Positions 37,079 to 46,200 of a DNA stretch of 64,000 nucleotides are shown here, piece by piece. The stretch spans positions 27,770,254 to 27,834,253 of the forward strand of contig OZ025260.1 of NCBI GenBank assembly GCA_964019135.1. Direction: 5' to 3'. Within the stretch, counting starts at the first letter, position 1. The number at the start of each line of letters is the position of its first letter. Origin of the DNA: Arenicola marina (lineage: Eukaryota > Annelida > Polychaeta > Arenicolidae). Below the pieces are notes generated by a model that was not told the DNA's origin, did not search any database, and saw nothing but the letters and a program-made list of their open reading frames with translations. Made by a program: the position numbers and the translations under genes.

Positions 37079-37460
37079 GAGATCCGGGCTCCTGGAACGC
37101 ACGAACGTGTCACTTTATGTAAAACAAAATTAGTAATCATCCATTGAAAGTGTTCATATTTACTTGTTATATACATTTACATTTTATTTTATTTTTTATT
37201 TCATTAACTTGGCCTACACGGCACAGAACACGTTTACCAGTAAGCCTACATGCCCCTAGTGAGCCTTGTATGCGGTTTTACCTTCTCTACCTTTTCACCC
37301 TAATAATGGTATGAAATGGTATCCTTGTTATGCAGGAGGACGTTATGACTTATAATATTTTTATTCACTGGCCTTGAGGCATACAGGAGTTTTTGAACGT
37401 ACGTATATATACAGCTTGCATCACCATCTACTTGACTCGACCTTTCAGGTTACACACCAA
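37079..37460. repeat. Duplicated flank, copy 1
   Basis: Sequence after array 1 (CTCCTGGAACGCACGAACGT, then ATCATCCATT, AGCCTACATGC, GTGAGCCTT and TGAACGTACGTATA) matches in order the sequence after array 2 at 39871-40405. Array and flank therefore duplicated together, and the two copies then diverged. Confidence 0.85.
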
Positions 37461-37989
37461 TAGGTCGTGCGTAGAAAAGTATATGGTGTGATGTAGTGCC
37501 TAAACTATGGTCGTATATCAGGGTTATGTGGTAACTAATTATTTCTGTCTTGGCAGATATTGTTTCTTTTACTAATGTTTGGCCAGAATAATGCATGTTC
37601 AATCAATCTGTGACGTATTTAATCATGCATGCGGATGTTACGGGTGCGTGGTTCGGTCGACCTCATCACATGCTGATTCGCAGGGTCTCATTTTCGGCAG
37701 GTTGCGCTAGGGGGGGGGGGGGGGAGTGTCATACTATGGGTTGTAGCAAAAAATATCGTGCGTCAACCTATGTTTTGCTTGTTTTTAAAATAAAGTTGGA
37801 TAATTGCTCCATAATTTCCTATGGCCCACAAAAATGGGTACCGATTTTTCTTATTGGTTTCTATTGGTGTGTAACCTTCAGAAGTCAGGGGCCGCGAGAA
37901 GCGGCGGGTTGAAGTGTTCTTTTGCTGAAGCAGTGAAGGGGTGCGTCATGATGCCAGTCGATGTGTGAATTTGTTGCGCAAAGGAATTG

Positions 37990-39870
37990 AAATGCTTGTC
38001 CGAAAAACCGGAGAAACGCACCCTGGCTCCGAGATATCGCGACCAGAGCTCCGAGATCGCGACCGAGACCGAGACCGAGACCTCGGGATCGCGACCAGAG
38101 CTCCGAGCTCCGAGACCGAGACCGAGACCTCGGGATCGCGACCAGAGCTCCGAGCTCCGAGACCGAGACCGAGACCGAGACCTCGGGATCGCGACCAGAG
38201 CTCCGAGCTCCGAGACCGAGACCGAGACCTCGGGATCGCGACCAGAGCTCCGAGCTCCGAGACCGAGACCGATACCGAGACCCGAGCTCCGAGACCGCGA
38301 CCCGGGCTCCGAGACGGAGACCCGGACTCCGAGATCGCGACCAGAGCTCCGAGCTCCGAGACTGAGACCGAGACCGAGACCGAGACCGAGACCCGGACTC
38401 CGAGACCCGAGCTCCGAGACAAAGACCCGGGCTCCGAGACCGAGACCGAGACCGAGACCCGGACTCTGAGACCAAGACCCGGACTCCGAGACCAAGACCC
38501 GGACTCCGAGACCAAGACCCGGGCTCCGAGACCAAGACCCGGACCCCGAGCTCCGAGACCAAGACCCGGGCTCCGAGACCGAGACCGAGACAGGGACCCG
38601 GACTCTGAGACCAAGACCCGGGCTTCGAGACCCGAGCTCCGAGACCGAGACCCGGGCTTCGAGACCCGGGCTCCGAGACGGAGACCCGGACTCCGAGATC
38701 GCGACCAGAGCTCCGAGCTCCGAGACTGAGACCGAGACCGAGACCCGGACTCCGAGACCCGAGCTCCGAGACAAAGACCCGGGCTCCGAGACCGAGACCG
38801 AGACCCGGACTCTGAGACCAAGACCCGGACTCCGAGACCAAGACCCGGACTCCGAGACCAAGACCCGGGCTCCGAGACCAAGACCCGGACCCCGAGCTCC
38901 GAGACCAAGGCCCGGGCTCCGAGACCGAGGCCGAGACAGGGACCCGGACTCTGAGACCAAGACCCGGGCTCCGAGACCCGGGCTCCGAGACCCGGGCTCC
39001 GAGACCGAGACCCGGGCTTCGAGACCCGAGCTCCGAGACCGTGACCGGGGCTCCGAGACCGTGACCCGGGCTTCGAGACCCGGGCTCCGAGACCCAAGCT
39101 CCGAGACCGAGACCCGGGCTCCGAGACCGCGACCCGGACCCTGAGACCCGGGCTCTGAGACCGCGACCCGCGGTCCGAGACCGCGACCCGGACTCCGAGA
39201 CCCGGGCTCCGAAACCGCGACCCGGGCTCCGAGACCGAGACCCGGGCTCCGAGACCAAGACCCGGACTCCGAGACCAAGACCCGGGCTCCGAGACCAAGA
39301 CCCGGACCCTAAGACCCGGGCTCCGAGACCGAGACCCGGGCTCCGAGACCCCGACCCGGACTCCGAGACCAAGACCCGGGCTCCGAGACCAAGACCCGGA
39401 CCCCGAGCTCCGAGACCGAGACCCGGGCTCCGAGACCGAGACCGAGACAGGGACCCGGACTCTGAGACCAAGACCCGGGCTCCGAGACCCGGGCTCCGAG
39501 ACCCGGGCTCCGAGACCCGGGCTCCGAGACCGAGACCCGGGCTTCGAGACCCTAGCTCCGAGACCGTGACCCGGGCTCCGAGACCGAGACCTGGGCTTCG
39601 AGACCCGAGCTCCGAGACCGAGACCGAGACCGAGACCCGGGCTCCGAGACCGAGACCCGGGCTCCAAGACCCGGGCTCCGAAACCGCGACCCGGGCTCCG
39701 AGACCGAGACCCGGGCTCCGAGACCGCGACCCGGACTCCGAGACCCGGGCTCCGAAACCGCGAACCGGGCTCCGAGACCGAGACCCGGGCTCCGAGACCC
39801 GGGCTCCGAGACCGCGACCCGGGCTCCGAGACCCGGGCTCCGAGACCGCGACCCGGGCTCCGAAACCCGG
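37990..39870. repeat. CGAGAC-based hexamer array 2
   Basis: About 1.9 kb of GAGACCGAGACCCGGGCTCC units with variants GATCGCGACCAGAGCTCCGA on the left side and GAGACCAAGACCCGGACTCC in the middle. Blocks of several hundred base pairs recur (compare 38330-38640 with 38700-38990). Giant minus-strand frames of up to 666 codons are repeat shadows. Confidence 0.95.
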
Positions 39871-40405
39871 TCTCCTGGAATGCACGAAAGTATCACTTCA
39901 TGTAAGACCAAATTAACGTTAGTAGTTTGCACAATGAAATCATCCATTCAAAGAAATGTTCTTTTTACATGCACGGTTTCGAAAAAAGTTAGCTAACAAT
40001 GAAAGAATTTGTTTAGGTAAAACATTTTTACCAGTAGGCCTACATGCAAATCCCAAGTGAGCCTTCTGTGTGCGGTTCCTTACTTTGTTTCGAAACTGTA
40101 ATGGTATCATTGCTACGCAGGGGCACGTTTAGCCCTGAAACATGACTCTCTAGGCACGCTCGGTAAACCGGTTTACTGAGCGAGAGGCATGTTTCAGGGC
40201 TCGGCCACGTTATGACTTTTCACTTCGGACTGCGGTTTGGTTCTTGGGTTTTAAGAGAAATTCCTCAGTTCGATATAAATGGATCCTCAGTTCACACTTC
40301 AATCTATTTTTGTTCACGTTGACATTGAGGAATCCAGGATTTTTTTGAACGTACGAAGGTATACAGCTTGCATCACCGTCTACTTGGCGCGAACGTTCAG
40401 AAGTC
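39871..40405. repeat. Duplicated flank, copy 2
   Basis: Paralogous counterpart of 37079-37460 (CTCCTGGAATGCACGAAAGT, AATCATCCATTC, GGCCTACATGC, AAGTGAGCCTT, TGAACGTACGAAGG, ACAGCTTGCATCACCGTCTA). This copy additionally holds a 71-bp hairpin at 40131-40201. Confidence 0.85.
40131..40201. other. Nested inverted repeat (71-bp hairpin)
   Basis: Outer arms AGCCCTGAAACATG and CATGTTTCAGGGCT are perfectly complementary. Inside lies a second dyad, GCTCGGTAAACC and GGTTTACTGAGC, with one mismatch and no loop. It could be a small foldback element or a cruciform-forming site. No coding potential. Confidence 0.75.
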
Positions 40406-40750
40406 CGAGAATCTTGTTTTGTTTTGGTGAAGCGGGTGAAAAAAGGGTACTGGAGGTATAGCAATGCATAATGTGCCTATTTGGTTTACGTTTACCTTGG
40501 GGATATAGCCGGGTTACCAAAGAAATGGATCCACTGAAGCACGTATCCCTAGAGTTTACTGTGACACCCTTTTAATTTACCCACATATATACAGGTATAT
40601 AGAATACGTAAACACTATTATTGTACGCGCCCACATTATAATAAAAGCTACAGTCTATTCCCGACTGGCGTCTAAAGAACTTTGCATGGACACCGTTGTG
40701 CCCCTAGAAAGCGGGCTTGCCTGGGGGCACTTGCGCCAAGTCAGGTGTCT

Positions 40751-41100
40751 GACCAGGGGTGGGGGGGTGGGGGAGTAAGGGGTAAGCCTATTTCCGTTCC
40801 TCTGGAATGGGGTTTTCATTTCCTCATGAACTGGGAATGAGGCAAATAACTGGGAATGGGATATGTGCCAACCGTTGTGATCAAGGATTTTTATTAATCG
40901 TGAACTGGGAATTTTAATATTAAAAAAACATAAGTCAGGAAATCGCTGTTAGCCCTTCCTATGTATGCTGGGAGTTATTCTTTTTTAATTCCTTATTAAT
41001 TCATTGTGACCTGGGAATAAAGAAATTTCTTCGTGACCTGGAAACATAACCCCCCTTTACCTCCCCCACCCCCCCTCCCTAGTGATAGCACAAGCGAATC
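40751..41100 (+). mobile_element. Dispersed short element, family A copy 1 (GTGAACTGGGAAT)
   Basis: Contains the family hallmarks TGAACTGGGAAT (several times), GGGAATTTTAATATTAAA, and a late GTGACCTGGGAATAAAGAAA. G-rich start and C-rich end form the expected inverted termini. Two related copies occur at 44745-45097 (minus) and 48206-48488 (plus). Confidence 0.75.
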
Positions 41101-41791
41101 AGTAGGTGGGGGAGGGGGGTGGTATATGCCAGTATGGGCCCCACACTAGCGTACGTATGCAAAGTTTTGTATGTGATTATGCATTATGGCAAAATGTAAC
41201 TAATAATCATATATAACCCATATAGATCTAGCCTGAAAACAAGACGTTACTGACTGTCATTTTACAGTTTGTAATGGATGACTGTTGGTGGGGGATGAGA
41301 GGAGGGGTTGTAACTCATGCGACCTTTCCCCCTCGGCTCCCTCCTGTGTCACTCTCTAGTGATTGATGATACTGTGATTTTAAAGAGCCTGACAACAGCG
41401 TATTTGCAGTTTTGTAATTACAGTGTACACCACTTAATCACACTTCAGTTAATCGCAAGAAATTTCAAATCCAAACACCATTTCCTATACATCTCCATGT
41501 TAACAACTTCAGTTAATCCCAAATTTGGTTAATCCCAAATTCTGCTTAATCGCAACATAAATTTACATGTAAATGGGTGAGAGCTTTGGATAATTGCAAC
41601 ATTCGAGGTCCAACCGAGGTGTTGTTAGTGAGCATGTAGAGACAATGCACTATCAGATGACACTTAACACCTTCCTAGCTTTGTTGTTATCACCAGATTA
41701 ACAGGCTGCACCAACAAACACACACCACAAGCTTTGTTATTCTTTGGTCTCTTTGTGTTCGGGTGATTGGCATTGAGCAACGTGTGACATG

Positions 41792-41834
41792 TTTGAAAAG
41801 AGACATGATCGCACTCATCATGTCTCTTTTCAAA
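41792..41834. other. Perfect 18-bp stem hairpin
   Basis: TTTGAAAAGAGACATGAT and its exact reverse complement are separated by a 7-nt loop (CGCACTC). The stem is perfect, which is unusual in the otherwise diverged host element. Flanks do not extend the pairing, so the structure is shorter than a canonical pre-miRNA. Confidence 0.8.
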
Positions 41835-41904
41835 GAAGTGAGCCTCATCTTATTGCCCTTCAACCTGTAAACTGTTTGCATCTTTCCTTTGATTATGGTT
41901 GGTT

Positions 41905-42150
41905 GGTTGGTTATTCAGGACGCTTTAACCACTTTTGGTCATATCGTGTCAATGGGAGAAGGAAGGGAGAGTGGAGCCATGTCCCCAGGGGCAACCCCAT
42001 ACTCTTTACAAAGAAAGACCTGGGTTCTTTATCCTGCAACCACACAGACATGGCCACAGCAGGGCTCGAACCACCGACCCACATGCTCTCAGGTGACCAG
42101 AGCACTCAATGCGAGCGCTCTAGCCCACTGAGCTGTCGCGCCGCCCCCCC
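41905..42150 (-). mobile_element. tRNA-derived SINE, copy 1
   Basis: Read on the minus strand the head carries a CTCAGTGGGCTAGAGCGCTC A-box region and GGTTCGAGCCC B box, followed by a tRNA-unrelated body (CATGTCTGTGTGGTTGCAGG; GGGGACATGGCTCCACTCTC; TATGACCAAAAGTGGTTAAA). Copies at 52612-52867 and 58807-59055 align over the full length. It is nested inside the TA-flanked element and so inserted later. Confidence 0.85.
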
Positions 42151-42730
42151 CTTTGATTGTGGAGATGATAGAACTTGAGATGTTGCTTATGTGAAATTGC
42201 ACGTGCAGCTAACTTCCGTGCATGTTGCAATGAAATGTGTCTAATCCCTTTGTTCTTGGGTTGTTTGTTCACTGTGACTAAACAAAAGATGATCACAGAC
42301 TTTTTGATCAATAAAGTCTTCAATTCAATTAAGTCCAAAAATCCTTAAACAGTTCCTGTATCTGAATACATTAATAATAAAAATAAAAATGTCAAATGAT
42401 GATCAGTGTTCTATATTTAATGTTTAGCGTAAACTTATGTATCTGATGCTCATATAAACCCCAAACATGTACATACATGAACATGTTGTGCACTCTGATC
42501 GGTCAAAATCGCCTTCAGATAACTTCAGATAATCGCAACTTTGGTTAATTGCAAATTTTTGCCGACAAACGGAAGTTGCAATTACCCGAAGTGCACTGTA
42601 CTATAGGTTTTTTCATTTTACAACTTTATACTGTATATGCCCAAGTCATCTGAGTACTGGATAACCTGAGACTATAAAACTGGAGCAGATATTGACATGG
42701 TCCTTTGAAATTTAGATCTGTTTCTATAGA

Positions 42731-42958
42731 AGTGTCTGGGCTCGTGTTAGCATTCGCCAATAGCCATTTGGCGAGAAAATTTGGGATTTGGCGATAAGAA
42801 CTTCCTGGACACTCGCCAAAATGGCGAATATAAAATTTCAACTACAAACACATAACCAATTTATAACCAATATATTTGGCTAATTTTGGCTGATGTTTTT
42901 CCACGGAATTAGCCAAATTGGCTAATGAAAAAAATATCCTAGCGCGAGCCCAGAGTGT
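42731..42958. mobile_element. 218-bp TIR element with AGTGT target duplication
   Basis: The left terminus CTGGGCTCGTGTTAG (42736) and right terminus CTAGCGCGAGCCCAG (ending 42953) are inverted repeats with two differences. Direct repeats AGTGT flank both sides (42731-42735 and 42954-42958). The interior contains palindromic TTGGCGA/TCGCCAA and AGCCAAATTGGCT motifs. Related ends appear near 50851 (CTGGGTGTGCTCTAG) and 53151 (CTAGCGCGCGCCCAG). Confidence 0.8.
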
Positions 42959-43176
42959 AGAACTACTTCATGGGACCAATAACCTCAATAAATCTAGATG
43001 GCATTTTGATAATACTCTTGCCAGAGGACTTTACAAGTTTGAAACAGATGACCCAGTCAACCAGGTAATCGGACAGAAACAAATGCAATTTAATTTTGTG
43101 AAATGTATTAAGATTATTACAGGACTGCAAGACAGCAATTGATTTAGATTAAATATCCTGTATTGTATCAACAGCA

Positions 43177-43296
43177 ATGACTCAAGAGTTCCAAGTGCTG
43201 CGTTGTTGTCAGTGTGCCACCTTCCAAAGCCACCATGTGAAGAAAGTGCTCAAATGGAACTGCAAACTATGTGGACAGAAGCAGTCCGTCATTAAG
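43177..43296 (+). CDS. MRNIP: MRNIP exon 1 (coding)
   Basis: Encodes residues 1-40, from MTQEFQVLRCCQC to CKLCGQKQSVIK, the Cys4 zinc-binding-like module. The donor is AAG|GTAAGA, phase 0. The ATG has a purine at -3 and an in-frame TAA nine codons upstream. The preceding CAACAG could also be a 3' splice site for an untranslated leader exon. Confidence 0.92.
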
Positions 43297-46200
43297 GTAA
43301 GAAATGCAGAGTCCTGTCCTGTTTCTAATACTTTAAAAATATCAAGCACTGTCTAACCCTGAGTATGACCCTGAACTTGTTGTTTGAGCATCCAATATCA
43401 ACACATTCAAGAGCTGAAAATGGCTGGAATTAACTGTTTCCATTGTAGGTCAATATTTCTGGTACATGTAGTATGAAGTGCTCAAAGCTTTAATATACTG
43501 GTCACATATTTCTTCAAGGTTGCTTACACAATATTCTACAGACAGTCATGGATTGTATGGGCCCTAAAGTACACAGCTTCTACCTTAGTTACTCCAACAA
43601 TTTAGCTGCTAACTCCTCTCTGATCACTAAGGTTTCTAAGATGGAGTACAGCGGCTCCTGGGCAGTAAGATTTCATGGACAGCTTGTAGGTAAAGGGAGA
43701 GACAATAGGTCTCAGAAACATGGGAAAATGATTCATATAACAAGATACATCCACTGTGAAAAGTGTGATGCCTATATTGTGCTGTCATGAGGTATGCTTA
43801 CATCTTTTCCAGGTCTATGGCCTTGGTTCAGGTGCCGACTGCCGCCGACATGTGCAAAAACTCAACTTAATGCGAGGACAAGCTGAAGAGCAAGGGGCGC
43901 CCCCTGCCGACGATCGATTGGGAGGTGAAGCCGGCTACAGTAAAAGTGACACAGCTATGGTAAGCATTATGGTGGTAGAGACACAGCTATGGTAAGCATT
44001 ATGGTGGTAGTGACACAGCTATGGTAAGCATTATGGTGATAGTGACACAGCTATGGTGAGCATTATTGTGGTATTGATACCGCTATGGTAGGCATTATGG
44101 TGGTAGTGACACAGCAATGGTAAGCATTTGATGATAGTGACACAGCTATGGTAAGCATTAAGGTGGTAGTGACACAGCTATGGTGAGCATTATTGTGGTA
44201 TTGATACCGCTATGGTAGGCATGATGGTAGTAGTGACACAGCAATGGTAAGCATTTAGTGATAGTGACACAGCTATGGTAAGCATTTAGTGATAGTGACA
44301 CAGCTATGGTAAGCATTATAGTTGTAATGACAGCAATGGTAATCATTATGGTGGTAGTGACACAGCTATGGTAAGCATTATGGTGATAGTGACACAGCTA
44401 TGGTAAGCATTATAGTGGTAATGACAGCAATGGTAAGCATTATGGTGGTAGTGACACAGCTATGGTCAGCATTATGGTGATAGTGACGCAGCTATGGTAA
44501 TATTATGATAGTGACAAAGCTATGGTAAGGTTTTGGTGATAGTGACACAGCTATGGCAAGCGTTATGGTGGTAGTGACAAAGCTATGGTAAGGTTTTGGT
44601 GATAGTGACACAGCTATGGTAAGTTTTTGGTGATAGTGACATAGCTATGGGAAGTTCATGGTGGTAGTGACACAGCTATGGTAAGCATTATAGTGGTAGT
44701 GACACAGATATGGTAAGCATTATAGTGGTAGTGACACAGCTGGGGGCAAGGGGGGTTCTTGTTCCCAAGTCACGAAAGATACATTTCTTTATTCCCAGGT
44801 CACGATGAATTAAAAGGAGAAGTTTCCGTATGCAATAGAAGAGATGGATACATGATATAAATTGACCATTTCCCAATTCACGGTTATTTAATATTAAAAT
44901 TCCCAGTTCACGATTAAGGAAAATACTTGATCAAGGTGGTCGGCTAACATCTCATTCCCAGTTCACGAAGAATTATTTACCTCATTCCTAGTTCACGAAG
45001 AATTATTTTCCTCATTCTTAGTTCACGGTGAAATGAAAAGCCCATTCCCGAGGAACGGAAATACCTCGTTCCCCCCCTCCCCCCACCCCCCTCCATGGTA
45101 AGCATTATGGTGGTAACAACCCCCCCCCCCCTACCCCGAACCCCACTGGGGGCGCCTTTGTTATTGTTTTTTCATTTGGTGACATATCCCGTGATTACTC
45201 AGTGGCATAATAACCATTCCACCTAGGTCGTATTCGATTTTGGCAACCCTAATGATCCGATAATTCGATCGTGTTAAAGTGTCAATATGGAAGCTGTTGC
45301 TTCCCTTCTCTTCACTTGTCCGCCATCTTGCTATGGCATGCACCCAGAAAACTGGGGATTACGACACTGGTGTTGAATCACCTCAATCGGATCACAACAC
45401 GAGGTGTTCGATTTTCGTGCACTTATGCCCCGAGCACTCCGATCGCATAATCGAATGCGACCCTACAGTTTGCAGTACTTTATGGCCCATAAGTTACTTC
45501 CACCATTCTGGTATACCCATGATCCTCTAGCTACTGTCCTATTATCGAACGTTTAAAGTAGTTTTACCTTTCATAACATGACTTTACCATATCATGTGGT
45601 ATTACCGATCATTCAACTACGCGTATATCACTTGCTGGAACAGAGTCAACGAGGTGAGCCGCCTGACGTCATCAATGACGTCACTGCCACTGAGGCCAGC
45701 AGATGGAGCCACTTCATGGACACCCCACTGGAGGATGAAGATTCCTCAGCCAATGAGGATGAGTCTACCACATGTCGACAGGAGTACTCTCGTCAGCGGC
45801 GAGGGACCAAGAGGGCTAAGACACAAAGAAACAGAAAGTAATATGTCATCAGAAGGAACATGTAAAATATATAAATCTTTTGCTGGTAACCGTGTCGTAT
45901 TGGGTTTTCGTATTAGCCTGCTTTGCGCTAACTTCTCCAGGGCTCGAATAATTGTGCTTGAATTATTATTTTAAAGAAACAATTATTTGATTTTCACTTT
46001 GATATCAGAAATAGTTGTTATTATTATATTTTATTGGTTATGTTGTGGTTTCTGCGTGATAGGTGCCGCCCCTGGAGTGTAGATCAGGTTGGCATTACGA
46101 CAGCTGTGCAAGGCAGCGATGGGGACAGTCAACTCCCCCCGACGGAGTGCCCGTTGCCCCTGACAACCAATGGCGAGAATGACGCACACGACTCTCGCCT

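Larger units (their letters stand above)
41419..42600. mobile_element. Mariner/pogo-like non-autonomous element with TA duplications
   Basis: The left end CAGTGTACACCACTTAATCA begins at 41421 after TA. The right end, read on the minus strand, is CAGTGCACTTCGGGTAATTG, ending at 42598 and followed by TA. CAGTG-type termini with TA target duplication are characteristic of Tc1/mariner-pogo elements. Internally the theme TTAATCGCAA is repeated near both ends. No transposase frame is recognisable, so this is a non-autonomous or decayed copy. It is interrupted by a SINE (41905-42150) and contains an 18-bp perfect hairpin (41792-41834). Confidence 0.7.

Noticed and set aside
37878-39885. Open frames of up to 666 codons on the minus strand and 262 codons on the plus strand
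   Set aside because: They are translations of the GAGACC hexamer array in several frames and both strands, with Arg/Ser/Gly/Pro alternation only.
41905-42150. tRNA gene on the minus strand
   Set aside because: The A and B boxes belong to a SINE head with a shared 170-bp body in three copies, and no complete cloverleaf is present.
43548-43790. 80-codon frame in MRNIP intron 1
   Set aside because: It lies inside an intron whose boundaries are fixed by phase and conservation on both sides, and it has no recognisable domain.
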